Positions 42,124 to 52,905 are shown, numbered from the stretch's first letter. The stretch: DNA of 64,000 nucleotides from Cordylochernes scorpioides (GCA_030710605.1 CP092879.1:47923946-47987945), one strand, 5' to 3'. Numbers and translations are program-made. Notes: generated from the letters alone by a model not told the origin.

Positions 42124-43255
42124 GCAGACTTGCGATTTGTAAAGAACCCTCAAATTAAAAGTGGCATTGTCACTATACGAATTCGAGGCCATTCCAAAGC
42201 AGTTGTACCTGATTCCCTACGGGCAAAATGTCTTCACCACTTTCATGACGACTTTGGACATCCGGGAAAAAACAAAACATTGAAGCTGATTTCCACATAT
42301 TAATGGTGGCCACAAATGCTCAGGACCATAAAAGAGTATGTTTCCTCATGTAAAGTTTGTCAGTTCAGCAAACAGTCAAACCAACCGACAATCGGCCACT
42401 ACCAAATACCGGACAGCGACCTCCAACCATTTGACCTCATTGGGCTCGATACAATTGTTTTGGGAAATGAAGCCAAGAACACCAGACATAAGTATCTCCA
42501 GGTCATCATAGATCACCATTTGGGCATCTCCCACAGCATCCAACAATTCAGCTGACATCCTCAACATCCTTAGACAGCTGTTATCTTCTGGAGTACCAAT
42601 CAAACGTATTCTGACAGACAATGGTTCGAATTTCACAAGTAGAAGCTTCAAATATTTTCTGTCGGAAAATAAAATTGCCCATTCCCTTGCTACTCCATAC
42701 CATCCTCAGACATGTGGAATGGTAGAAAAGGCTAACCATACCCTTCTCACAAGATTGAGTGCTGCAATTTTGGAGAAACCGAAACAAAAATGGTCGACAC
42801 TTGTACCATTTATTGTCAAGACATACAACCAGACCCCACATGAAGTAACCAAATTCATCCCAAAGTTTCTTCTGTATGGGATTGATGAATCACCATCTTT
42901 TACTGACCATCCCATCACTTTAGAAGAAGCAAGAGGTCTGGCTCGGGAGAATACCAGAAAAGCTCAAATAAAGAGGAAGAATCATCATGATGATAAACAT
43001 CCAGATGTGGAATTCTCTGAGGGAGATCAAGTTTTGAGGACTGTTGCAAAGCACCATCCATACATGTCTAAACTCAGCCCAAGACAACAAGGCCCTTTCT
43101 TCGTTAAGAAGAATATCAGCAGTCTAGTCTATGACATTCAAGACACCGAAGGACTAGTGTACCGGGCTCATGCTTCTCAACTTCGATCTCTCAAGGACAG
43201 GGAGTCCTTGGGAGCCGGGGGATGTGACAGTGTTTTGACCCACCGCCAATTTTGA
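42124..43255 (+). pseudogene. Gypsy Pol: integrase, broken
   Basis: After the stop at 42121 the same frame runs HHFHDDFGHPGKNKT (His pair) and, past a TAA at 42302, SCKVCQFSKQ (Cys pair), completing the HHCC zinc region. The core then shows FDLIGLDTIV (first Asp). A shift near 42515 moves coding to the phase of 42719-43255: RILTDNGSNFTS (second Asp) and PQTCGMVEKANHTLL (Glu). The C-terminal part (SEGDQVLRT, SPRQQGPFFVKK) is intact and ends at 43255, in the 3' LTR. Confidence 0.88.
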
Positions 43256-43539
43256 ACAGCCCTTTTAACCGCCACCACCTCTGCCGGCGGTGGCGCCAAG
43301 TCGGCGCATGCGCGGCGGTGGTGACGTGGTAAACACGTGGGAGGATACGATTGTTATTGACGGCCACCACGAGCGAACGTCCATATTCATCCATCCATTT
43401 TCATCAAACCTTTTTCAACTCTTCTTTACTAGATTTTAATTTGTAACAATTTATTTATTTTTATATTTTATCTGTAATAATTAAAATACCTTGGAATGAA
43501 TAATTGAATCATTTCTTCAAAACCAGACGAACCACCACA
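43223..43539 (+). repeat. Gypsy element 3' LTR
   Basis: 317 bp, preceded by the purine-rich GGGAGCCGGGGGA and followed by ATAT. Confidence 0.92.
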
Positions 43540-44395
43540 ATATATATGTAGTAATGTGGTTTGTTATCCTGTAGGATGAATGTAGTGTGGCATGTTGGGG
43601 TTGCAGTCGTGGTGGCCACAATGTTTAGAGTGGGTTCAGGCGTGATTGGGATTACAGAAAAGGACGAGACATGTTGGATGTCACCATAGAGATGGCGAGA
43701 GAGCAAGTGACGCCGACACCGGTCAGGGCAGATCTGTCTAGAGGGGTCTGTCAATCATGGTGTCTCAAAGCGGACTAATCTGTTTGAGCAAGAAGGGCCA
43801 CACCTGGGAACCCGACTTGTTTTTCGGACCTTTTTCCTCTATTGGCGCCGGCTGTCGCTCACTCGAAATTTTATTTCTGTCAACTTGGCAATTACATTAT
43901 AACCATACAACACATGGAGATATAGGATGTATATTGAAATATATTACAACATATATTTATTGCAATTTATCCTATATCTTATATATATAAGAAAAATACA
44001 AAAGCCGCTTCAACACTTTAAAAACTACTAATAAAAATTATAAATTAAACAAGTGGGTGTATAGAAGAAAATACAGTTTTAAAATATACACTATAAAAAG
44101 TCAATCCAATTTGAACTAATAACTAATTTACATATTTTTGATAGAAATAATATGGATAAATATGAATGTAATTTGACTCCAGATTTTGAAAATATTCAAA
44201 TATCATGCCAACTTGCTTATTTTTGTGTGAATATTTCTGAATCACGATTGGCAATGAGACATTCTTATTAAAATACTTGAACATTAGGCCGTTATACAAA
44301 CTGTCTAGAAACTGTCTAGAATTACAGTGAGTTCTAATATAAAAGTTTTATCTTAATAAAGCAAGTATATAAAGAAGGTGTGAGACTATTTTTTT
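43540..44395. other. intergenic stretch, nothing recognised
   Basis: 43560-43870 is GC-richer, with stretches such as GCCGACACCGGTCAGGGCAG, but no motif-bearing frame; possibly an unidentified repeat. The rest is AT-rich. Confidence 0.4.
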
Positions 44396-44399
44396 TACT

Positions 44400-44735
44400 A
44401 ATGGATTTGCCACATCACAATCCTGCCCAGAAGTCCAACCCCTCCTCAACGTGGCGGGTGAGGTGTTCTCCATCATCGGCCGGACTGCATTCCTGGATCT
44501 TTCCAGTTGGTCTCGAGGACCAAGCCATCACCATCTCCTCAGCGGCGAAGTACGCGATCTACGTATTCTTCGTAGATCGCGAAATGCGTGGTGTCGCTGG
44601 AGACCCACTGGCGATTCTCCATCAAACTCCGCAGCGCTTGCAGAGGCGCCATATTCATCGTACATAGTATCATGCATATATACACAAACACACAAAGCCT
44701 TTATTAAGACGTTAGTCTTATACAGATTCTCCGTA
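44400..44735 (-). repeat. hairpin repeat 'HR', copy 2 (longest)
   Basis: On the minus strand: GAATCTGTATAAGAC...GTCTTAATAAA (also at 25115), TATATATGCATGATACTATG, then an ATG opening MNMAPLQALRSLMENRQWVS and on to about 39 codons before a stop. The palindrome GCGATCTACG-x7-CGTAGATCGC lies inside this frame. The two other copies (2815, 58943) share it. No known family recognised. Confidence 0.6.
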
Positions 44736-44939
44736 CAAGGTGCAATATCAGGAAAAGAGCAGCACAGGAAACCAGTAGTTCCGCAACTATATACAATTAT
44801 TAGTAAAAGGAAAAGTAAGATTTAATATGAAAGGTCGACGCCATCGCCCCAAGTCTTCAATTCCATAAGCGCGGAGCAGAAATAGGGACTAAGTTATTTA
44901 GTTCGCCATAAATATAGCATCCAGACACAAAAAAAGGAG
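44736..44939. other. spacer between HR copy 2 and LINE-E
   Basis: No motif seen. Confidence 0.3.
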
Positions 44940-46820
44940 GTTTACTCCAGCACATCCATCCATATTACCAGCTCCGTAATCTCATCGTCGACCAACACGA
45001 TGGCCCTCGATGTTTCGTCATCATTCTGAGGTGTAAGAACAATAGCTTCCAAGTTCCCTTTTCTCCCTCTTTACACCTACTGCCTTGTAAAAATTATATA
45101 GGGCCTGAGCAACTAGTCTGCTTGTTTGGACACTGGTTAACATCATTTGGATTGACCTAAGTTGGCTGGTGTCTACCATTGAAAAGAATGTCTTTCTCTC
45201 CTCACTAATATTTTGGCATTCATACATATTTTCTTTGCAGAGATCACAAATCTTATCACCCTCTTTGAAAATGTTTGCATGGTTTTCCTTGAAAAACGAA
45301 TATAGTATTCTCTGTTGTGCGATATAGCGTTTTACTGGGAATGGAAAGTTGCTAAGTAAATAGTTTATAATTCGGAATGAACTGTGTAGATACTTATAGT
45401 GAGGGTAGAATTTAGAATTCTCTATTTTTGCCTGGTCACTTTGAATAGATTTTTATATTGCAATTTTAGTTATTAAAGGTATTTCTTGCGGATAATCCTT
45501 GCATCGTTGCAGTTAATTAACCAAGAAAATCCTGTTGAGTTGAGTATGTTGGCCAAACTTTCCGCAAGTCCAATATATATATTTCTATTTCTTGATATCT
45601 CATATAGTTGAGCTAAGCATATATGGGGGAGTCGGCTGCTGTTCATTTTTAGAATTCTAAGCCAGAACCCGAGTGTAAGTTTCAGCACCGTAACTCCCAG
45701 TGACGTTCTTCCGCACTCCATACGTAGAATAAAACCAGGAGTATATCTGGGTAAATTTAGAAGTCTCCGTAAGAAATTGTCTTGTACCCTGTCAACCAAG
45801 TTTTTTTGGTTGTTTGCCCAAATTGGAGCTGCGTAGAGCAAGGTTGACAGAGCCATTGAGTCTAGAAGCTTGAGTGAGGATTCTTGTTTTAGTCGATATT
45901 GCCCAGACCGCATTAATAGCATTTAGCGCCTTGTTTTTGAAATGCTTTGCCGCCTTTTGAGTTGAGTTTGACGCTGTCAGCTGGTAACCCAGATACGTGT
46001 ATTTAGATGTTATAGTGAGAGGCAATTGTCCCCAGAACCAAACATCCGATCGGACCTTTCGACCTCCATTTCTAAACACCATAACCTTTGATTTGCTCTG
46101 GTTTTAGCGTTAAAAAATTATCTTCGAAGTATTTTCTGAGTACATTGATCTTTTTTTGTAAATTTATCTTGGATTCTCCGAGAAGTACGATGTCGTCTGC
46201 GAACAGAAGGAGAAGTATGTTTCCATAATTCGGTAAATAAATACTTGGCAAATCAGCGTCATCGTACAGAGAAACCAAGTCGTTTAGAAAAAGGATAAAT
46301 AGATAAGGTGACAGGGGTTCACCTTGTAGAACACCAGCTTGTATTTTCAAAAATTCTGTAAGTGATCCGTTCCATCTTATTGTTGCTGACATTTGATTAT
46401 AATAGCTTTGTATAAGGCTGATAAATCGGGTACTTAAACCGTAAACTGTCAACTTTTTCCAAAGCAGGGAGTGTAGTACTGTATCAAAGGCCTTTTTGAC
46501 ATCTACGAAGAAGGCATATAACTTCCTCCTTTTGCGGCTCAGCGTCATCTATATCAGTGAGGTAAGGGTAAAAATAAGGTCTTGACAGGAATATCCACTT
46601 CTGAAGCCCGCTTGGTTTTCCGCTAAGATTCCCCTTTTTTCAATCCAATTATTCAATCTTGTCTTTAATATGGATGTAAAGAGCTTTGATAAATTGGATA
46701 ACAATGATATTCCTCTATAGTTTGATGGTATATTTGGGTCGCCATTTTTGAAAATAGGATGAATAATTGTTCTAGTACACACTGATGGAACCGATGATGT
46801 CGTCAATATTTTATTGTATA
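44940..46820 (-). pseudogene. LINE-E, 3' half (RT and C-terminal domain)
   Basis: Minus strand, continuing after the Helitron: YRGISLLSNLSKLF, NQAGFRSGYSCQDLIF, FFVDVKKAFDTV, GVLQGEPLSPYLFILFLNDL and LLLFADDIVLLG are RT fingers/palm motifs, then YTYLGYQL. The C-terminal region runs to a zinc-like CDLCKENMYEC at about 45260-45210. Interruptions: in-frame TAG at 46549-46551 and shifts near 46090, 45930 and 45470. Apurinic-type LINE; no RNase H noticed. Confidence 0.87.
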
Positions 46821-47911
46821 CTAGCCGAATGACCCGGGCAACGCCCGGGTTTTACCCTATTCAAATACTATTCGTTACAATTATAAATTGGCGCCGTGGA
46901 TGTCACTCTTGTGAAACGTACCGCTCCAAACTCTGTGTCTGAGAAGCGATATTTTTATAGAAAGATGATCTGGCTTTTGTTTTCTGCTCGAATGAATGTT
47001 TTTCTGTTAGAATTTTGTTCCTGCATACAAAATAATGAACTGGTTTCACCCGTGGTCTCTGCTTTTTGGAATTTTTCCCGTTATAATTTTGTATCTGATA
47101 ATCAAACATGATACAGCAATATCATTGGGTGTTGTTCGTAATTTTTGCACGAATCATAATTAAAACCTTCTAAAAGTAAATTGGAAAGTCTATCACGCGA
47201 GTTTCGTGAGGCCAAAGTTCTTTCCCTGACATTCAGAATCCTGGCCGAATGTTCTTGTGGGGTTTCTGCCGCTCTCGAAGTACTGACCCTGTTTCTATTT
47301 TGCCGAAGCCTGTTCTCACGCTGTCCAACGGATTCCGCCGCTCTTGAGGTACTGGCCCTGTCTCTATCTTGTTGAAGCCTGTTCTCACGCTGTCCCGCGG
47401 ATTCCGCCGCTCTCGAAGTACTGGCCCTTTCTCGATTAATCCTAAGACGATGCTCACGTTGCACAGCAGTCTCAGCACTTCGCACATTTATATTTTTACT
47501 CACTTCTGGTAGGACTTTTCCAATAGGTTTGCGTTTCTTGGGAGGCATCTCAGATCTCTAAAAGCTAAACAAAAGAAAAGAGTATAAAACAGTAATAAAA
47601 ATAGGCAAAGTAGAGAAAAAATATGTTATTTAAAAGCTAAACAAAAGTAAAGAGTATAAAGCAGCCAATGGGCGCGCGCCGCCGTCAGATCCCCACGCGT
47701 TCTAGAGGGCGCTGTTTGTGAGCTAAGTTGAATAATTTGAATATATAGTTTTAATAATTGATTTATATATTTTTTAAAATAGCCTATCGTCTTCCCCGTA
47801 TTCTTTTACCTATCTATGGAAATTTTGGTTTGAATTAGTGAACTACTGCGAATTTGTATACCGGACATACAGACAAACAGACATACAAACATTCATGTTT
47901 ATATATATAGA
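46821..47911 (-). mobile_element. non-autonomous Helitron, 1091 bp, precise ends
   Basis: On the minus strand it begins TCTATATATATAAACATG at 47911 and ends ...CATTCGGCTAG at 46821. A stem-loop ACCCGGGC-GTT-GCCCGGGT lies about 9 bases before the end. 5' TC, 3' hairpin plus CTAG, and insertion between host A (47912) and T (46820) with no target duplication are the Helitron hallmarks. Removing it makes the host LINE-E reading frame continuous. It encodes only the N-terminal ORF below and no helicase. Confidence 0.92.
47102..47548 (-). CDS. Helitron N-terminal ORF fragment
   Basis: 148 codons. Basic start (MPPKKRKPIGKVLPE), then four-plus copies of an about 21-residue repeat with core RASTSRAAESAGQRENRLQQ, then FNYDSCKNYEQHP. 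This head (basic repeats, then a FNYDxxxNYxQH motif) is what precedes the Rep/helicase region of animal Helitron proteins. The frame ends about 10 residues later, so the zinc-finger, Rep and helicase domains (over 1000 residues) are gone. Confidence 0.8.
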   Translation of the reverse strand: MPPKKRKPIGKVLPEVSKNINVRSAETAVQREHRLRINRERASTSRAAESAGQRENRLQQDRDRASTSRAAESVGQRENRLRQNRNRVSTSRAAETPQEHSARILNVRERTLASRNSRDRLSNLLLEGFNYDSCKNYEQHPMILLYHV

Positions 47912-49010
47912 TATTTGTTAATAGAATCAAATATTCATCAGGTAAAACTTTGATTGCTTCATTTGGTATGTTATCCAGTCCCGTTGCTTTATCCTTCCCC
48001 AGATTGGATATTTCCGTGGTGACCTCCATAAGCGAAATTTCAGCATCCAGATCCGGGTCCATATATGTTAGCGCCGGTGATATATACGCGTCCATTATAG
48101 GTGGGGAAGACAGCAGTCTTCGATAAAAATCCTCCCAATCATACATCGGGATATTGCCTTTAATTGTGGTTCTTTGCTTAAAAGATTTTATTATCTTCCA
48201 AAATTGGGAAGCGTTTCTAGCATTACAGAGGGCATTCTGTATATCATCAAAGTATTGGTTCTTTTTAAGTTTAATTAATGATAAATAGTATTTCTTGCTT
48301 GTGATAAACAAATCTTTGTTAACTACATTATTTTGTAATAAATACAGTTTAAGACTTTCTTTCATTTTTTTCTTAGCCGTATAACATTCCTCATCGTACC
48401 ACGGTTTAGACCTCAAACCACCAGATCTTATCTCACGTCTCATCCCTGCTCTTGACATTGCCGTTTGGATTTCAATTGTAAGCCTTTCGACTTGTGAGTC
48501 CAATGTGGAGCCCGTCAATGGTAAAATGGCTAAATCTTTCAAGTTGCCTTTAAAGATATAGCCTTGTCTGCAACCCAGGAATACTTTGTTCAAGGACAAA
48601 ACTTCGTAGAATCTTTTGACTTCATGTTATCTAAGCCCTTGAGTTTTAAAACAAGTGGTAGATGATCCGAATATGGCATGCATTCAACACTTAGATCAAC
48701 AATGAGTTCCAGTAATGCCGGTGAGAAAACAGCAAGGTCTATAACTGAGGATCCTTGACTTGAGATAAAAGTAAAATTTCCATTTCTGTCACTAGTAGAT
48801 CTACCATTCAGTATAGTGAGAGAAATTTCATCGAAGAAATCAACAAGAGTTTCTGAAAGAGATGATGAGACCGGATCGCTAGAAGCACGGCTGGCAGAAA
48901 GCAGAGTCGGTGTATCTAGCAAGTTATGAAAATCTCCAAGGTCACCGGTGCGAACATTTAGATCACCGTATAGAACTATCTCAAAACCCTCCTGGATTTT
49001 ATTCTCAATG
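47912..49010 (-). pseudogene. LINE-E, 5' half (endonuclease to RT start)
   Basis: 48922-48590 carries the endonuclease C-terminus (SSVIDLAVFSPALLE, MPYSDHLPLVLKL: the S-D-H motif). 48599-47912, after a one-base shift near 48615, carries the linker (KPWYDEECYTAKKKMKESLK) and the RT entry motif (GKDKATGLDNIPNEAIKVLP). It breaks at 47912 exactly at the Helitron. 5' truncated near 49010, where the Penelope-like copy begins. Confidence 0.87.
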
Positions 49011-49029
49011 TAACTAAATAGTTTTTTTT

Positions 49030-49432
49030 AAGATTCTCTAGCTGTAAATGATAGATTTAAAGCGTACGAGGATGCGTTTCTTTATGAGTTTTAATAACGG
49101 CGAGAAAATATCGTCTATGTATCTAAACCAAGTGTGAATATCTGCTGGGAAATGACCTGTGATTAAACTATCTACTTTTCTCATAACTATTTCAGAGAGT
49201 GGTGAGGACAAAGGGCTACCCATGGGAGTACCCTTAGATTGCCTGTAATAACGTTTATCAAAGTTGAAAATACTATTGTTTAGACAGATCGATATTAAGT
49301 TGGTTAACTTAGATATCTTATCTGCTGTATTCCCGTGCGTTCGGAGGAATTCTGTAGTGCATTCTAAGATGAGGGAGTGGGGGAGACTGGGGTATAAATT
49401 AATCACATAAAAAGAGATCATAAGACTGTTGG
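49030..49432 (-). pseudogene. Penelope-like element, inverted internally deleted copy
   Basis: The minus-strand frame 49421-49038 has LYPSLPHSLI, SIFNFDKRYYRQSKGTPMGS and HTWFRYIDDIF (RT palm, D-D), then jumps directly to the terminal sequence (TTAATAACGGCGAG complement, ATCCTCGTACGCTTTAAATC) that lies after the ORF in the plus-strand copy. RT core and terminus are therefore joined with about 1.1 kb missing. Confidence 0.82.
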
Positions 49433-49439
49433 GGACAAC

Positions 49440-50890
49440 CGGTAATTGCTGTATTAATATCGATCTGTCTAAACAATAGTATTTTCAACTTTGATAAACG
49501 TTATTACAGGCAATCCAAGGGTACTCCCATGGGTAGCCCTTTGTCCTCACCACTCTCTGAAATAGTTATGAGAAAAGTAGATAGTTTAATCACAGGTCAT
49601 TTCCCAGCAGATATTCACACTTGGTTTAGATACATAGACGATATTTTCTGTATAGTTAAAACAGAATCCTTGGACAGTATTCATACCAAATTGAATTCAC
49701 TGTTTCCGGACATCCAATTCACAGTAGAGAAAGAAAACAATTGTTCCTTAGCTTTCTTAGATATCATGATTACAAAACGAAATGGCAGGTATATCACCAA
49801 CGTACACTATAAGCCCACCTTTCATCCCTCCTATATACACTCTTCCTCATACTGCCCCCTCAGCCGTAAAATTAATACTATCAAAACCCTCTCGAAACGT
49901 ATTTTTACTCACTGCTCAACGTCTGAATTTAAACAAACAGAGACACAAAATGTGGTTAATCATCTAATGAACACAGGTTACCCCAGAAACTTTATTCTCC
50001 GACACTTTTACAATCCCCAACAACAGCTAAACAGTCAGACTTATAGATCGACTTGCAACATCCCATATTCTACCCATAGTATTAACATCTCTAGACTCTT
50101 AAATAACAAGTACGGAATCCGCACCTATTATACCAATACTCCTAAATTAGAAACAATAGTTAGAAACCCCATCACCAGAAATAGTTTTCCCATTACCCTG
50201 CCATATCTAACGAACTCCGTGTATTCCTTAAAATGCTCAGACTGCAACAGTTTGTATATAGGAGAGACAGGCCGAAGAATCAAGGATAGTATAGACGAAC
50301 ACCACATAAACATCAGAAACAGTGAACCTAGATCTCTCATAGTGCAACACATTAGACAGACAGGACATTCTTTTGATACCTCTCACCCACAGGCATATTA
50401 CTCGGGAATCAAGAACAAATACAAAAGATTGGTCGTCGAGGCGTTGCTCTCATTAAAACATAATAGTATTAATAGACATATAGACATCCCTGATATATAT
50501 AAAACAATATTGCCATAGTGTACCTTGGGAGACCATTGCCTGTACGTTTTATTTTGAATTGTTTTATTCATGCAGCCTCAAATTGAATCGCATCGAGAAG
50601 CTCCTTTTGATTTCCTACTTAGCGTGCTCAAGACACGCGGATATTTTCTTTCTATTATTTTTCTCACTTATTTGATAATACGTTTATTTATTTTTTCTTG
50701 TATATAAGCTAATTTTTCTCAATAAGGATATGTAAATAAGAAGCAAGGTTATTTAGATAAGATGTCCTGTAGAAGGGTATTGACCCGAAAGCTCGCCGTT
50801 ATTAAAACTCATAAAGAAACGCATCCTCGTACGCTTTAAATCTATCATTTACATTTTTTAGAGGATTTCAACCATCTTTACATTTTCTAG
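49440..50890 (+). mobile_element. Penelope-like retroelement, 5' truncated
   Basis: Plus-strand copy starting inside RT (open upstream of 49529), including the full endonuclease and the 3' terminus (GGGTATTGACCCGAAAGCTC, then CGCATCCTCGTACGCTTTAA). It lies head-to-head with the 49030-49432 copy; such partial inverted copies are typical of Penelope-like insertions. Confidence 0.88.
49529..50518 (+). CDS. Penelope-like RT (C-terminal part) with GIY-YIG endonuclease
   Basis: 329 codons, open further upstream to about 49450, so the ATG is an internal Met. RT: GSPLSSPLSEIVMRKVD (1-20), WFRYIDDIFCIV with catalytic DD (about 36-48), then FTVEKENNCSLAFLDIMI. The C-terminal GIY-YIG nuclease has VYSLKCSDCNSLYIGETGRR at about 231-250 (the V-Y and Y-I-G pairs and the following Arg), then a distal acidic/His stretch. 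Ends RHIDIPDIYKTILP. The RT is incomplete at its N-terminus, so this copy is not active on its own. Confidence 0.9.
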   Translation: MGSPLSSPLSEIVMRKVDSLITGHFPADIHTWFRYIDDIFCIVKTESLDSIHTKLNSLFPDIQFTVEKENNCSLAFLDIMITKRNGRYITNVHYKPTFHPSYIHSSSYCPLSRKINTIKTLSKRIFTHCSTSEFKQTETQNVVNHLMNTGYPRNFILRHFYNPQQQLNSQTYRSTCNIPYSTHSINISRLLNNKYGIRTYYTNTPKLETIVRNPITRNSFPITLPYLTNSVYSLKCSDCNSLYIGETGRRIKDSIDEHHINIRNSEPRSLIVQHIRQTGHSFDTSHPQAYYSGIKNKYKRLVVEALLSLKHNSINRHIDIPDIYKTILP

Positions 50891-50929
50891 CTTTGTTGTA
50901 TCATGCATATATATGTTATTTCGATGCAC

Positions 50930-51350
50930 TAGCGCGCCATCTGTTATCAAATTACAACACTATTTTAGACGCGTAATATTCTTTTTAAAATAAAACAATT
51001 TCTACTGCCCTTACTGCAATGGAAAAATTAAAGGGAGGGCCTGGCTTATCAGTGGTGAATCCTCCCAGCGGTTTCGCCAGTTTAATCTACCATACCGCTG
51101 TTATATTGCATTTTTTCTAAAATATCCATTCAAAGAGTCAAGCATCAGTATCACTATAAAAGGAAGTTCCAAAAATGCAATATAACAACGGTATGGTAGA
51201 TTAAACTGGCGAAACCGCTGGGAGGGTTCACCACTGATGAGCCAGGCCCTCCCTTTAATTTTTCCATTGCAGTAAGGGCAGTAGAAATTGTTTTATTTTA
51301 AAAAGAATATTACGCGTCTAAAATAGTTTTGTAATTTGATATATATATTA
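50930..51350. mobile_element. MITE family M, full palindrome (about 390 bp)
   Basis: Arms of about 165 bp (50968-51115 and 51175-51335) are nearly perfect complements: GACGCGTAATATTCTTTTTA, TACTGCCCTTACTGCAATGG and CAGCGGTTTCGCCAGTTTAA on the left reappear inverted on the right. A unique loop of about 60 bp (51116-51175) separates them. Non-coding; fifth and most symmetric copy of the family. Confidence 0.82.
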
Positions 51351-51360
51351 TATTCAATTA

Positions 51361-51543
51361 CAGTTAAATCTGTCTATAGCGCCCCCCCCCCCTCTAAATA
51401 GCGTCTTCCTCTCTATAGCGCCCGATTTTAAATACGTAGTACAATGCGATTTACATTAAAAGTGACCTGTCTATAGCACCCCCTCTCTATAGCACCCTAT
51501 TTTGGTGAATCCCAAGAGGGAGCGCTATAGACAGATTTAACTG
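51361..51543. mobile_element. pogo/Tigger-like MITE, 183 bp
   Basis: TIR CAGTTAAATCTGTCTATAGC and its inverse, TA on both sides. Contains internal repeats of the TIR (GACCTGTCTATAGCACCCC) and a C-rich run at about 51384-51393. Confidence 0.72.
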
Positions 51544-51551
51544 TATATATA

Positions 51552-51945
51552 TACAGGGTGATCCAAAAGTCCCGCACAACTTTAAAAATTAATAACTCCG
51601 CGAATATTCGCGCTAGAGCAATGCGGTAAACACCATTGTGTTCAGGATGCAATGGGATTTTTTATGGCAAATAATGTAAAATTCGAAATTGATTTTAGTT
51701 ACAATTTTATTCGCCAGATGGCGCTCTACCAGAATCAGAGATTCAGCGGCCAAATTGTTTGATAAATTGAAAAATATAACTGATCGACACGTATTTTTCC
51801 TTTTTGAATACCAGGAAAGAACCCTAATAATATCAAATAACAAATTAATAAAACACCACTTCGCCAAAAGTATGAAGAATTGGTTAACGATTTTCAAATA
51901 CAATCAGAGATATGTAAAATAGGTAAATGCAAATTGAGACATGTA
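51552..51945. repeat. mariner-type element end, inverted relative to 62620-63017
   Basis: Starts CAGGGTGATCCAAAAGTCCC and is co-linear, inverted, with the right end of the element at 61100-63017 for about 390 bp with few differences. The ORFs on both strands (51613-51903, 51689-51922) mirror those at 62622-62957 and lack transposase motifs. Confidence 0.8.
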
Positions 51946-52083
51946 GCAAAAAGAAAATTGATATTTTAGATACGGTTTGTTTCCGAAGATAATAAATTTC
52001 TAATATTTTAAATTCAACTCTCACTCAGTATCGATTATATTTATTTTAATTCATTTGAAAAATATGTATCTATTTCTGATAAT

Positions 52084-52905
52084 TTATTTTACTCTGGAAT
52101 GCCATTGTTGTTGTCGTGTCCAATAAAGAGCCTCAGATGTACCATGCATCTCCATCACATCAGCAGCAATGTCCACTATCTTGGGTGTGTAAAGCTGCTG
52201 CTCTGGGTCTATGTCAAATTTCTGCAAGGCTGCGGCCATTGCTGGACATGAGAATATGTGGGTAGGTGTAAGTTCCACACCAGGACAATTGTTGCATGCC
52301 CTATAGGTTCTTGTGCCATCTGGATGTATTGTCATTCCTTTATAGTGTTTTGTTCTAAGTCTTGTTATAGTTTTTGTCATTTTTCTCTCAGAGTTTATTT
52401 CGCATTTTGATCTTTTCTTATTTTTTTGTTTAATTATCTTGTATTCTGACAAAGAATCAGCGTCAAATAATGACATTTGTTCTTTCCTTTGGCTCAACTT
52501 TCTGGCTTCCTTTGCCAATTCAAATGCCATTTCATTACCCCCGATCCCAGCATGGGCAGGGATCCAATGTAGAATGCAGTTATTCTCCAATGGTTCCAGT
52601 TGGGTAAGTAATGAGTGTATTTTCTGTGTGATTTTAGTATTGCCCTTCTGAATTGCTTCTAGAGCGGATATGGAGTCGCTGTATATTAAAATTCCTTCTG
52701 CTTGATGCAGGGATGGTTGGTTAAGGCATACATCAAGGGCTTTCCAGATAGCTGTCAGTTCACAAGTGAAGTTTGACGAAATCTGTCCTGCTCTTTCTTT
52801 GATTTTGATGTTTGTTCCATCTTGCAGTATTATGTTAATTCCGGCCCCTTCATTACTCAGGGTAAGGTCTGAAGATCCATCTGTATATGCTGTTAAAGGT
52901 CGTGG
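52084..52905 (-). pseudogene. LINE-A copy 3, RNase H domain and C-terminus
   Basis: Uninterrupted 279-codon frame (start codon at 52923 lies in or beyond the junction). RNase H: YTDGS, FTCELTAIWKAL, LIYSDSISALEAI and PAHAGIGGNEMAFELAK. The D, E, D residues are present; the last Asp position reads Phe (usual N-E-x-A-D). C-terminal CNNCPGVELTPTHIFSCP. This is the best-preserved LINE-A C-terminal copy, 5' truncated at the join with LINE-C. Confidence 0.88.

Larger units (their letters stand above)
39062..43539 (+). mobile_element. complete Ty3/gypsy LTR retrotransposon, decayed
   Basis: 4.48 kb: 316/317-bp LTRs, 4-bp duplication ATAT, primer-binding site TGGCGCAGCCAGCAAG at 39382, gag, then protease-RT-RNase H-integrase (gypsy order). 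Pol is interrupted by a one-base shift in an A5 run at about 40898-40907, stops at 42121 and 42302, and another shift near 42515. The LTR 5' half (CGCCAC, GGCGCATGCGCGGCGGTGG) resembles in composition the Bel/Pao-like LTR at 22086. Confidence 0.93.

Noticed and set aside
43560..43870. GC-richer block after the Gypsy element as a host exon
   Set aside because: No frame over 80 codons with motifs, no splice-bounded exon pattern I can defend; possibly an unidentified repeat.
51613..51922. ORFs of 77-96 codons on both strands, repeated at 62622-62957
   Set aside because: They lie in the non-coding end of the mariner-type element; identity between copies reflects repeat identity and no transposase motif is present.
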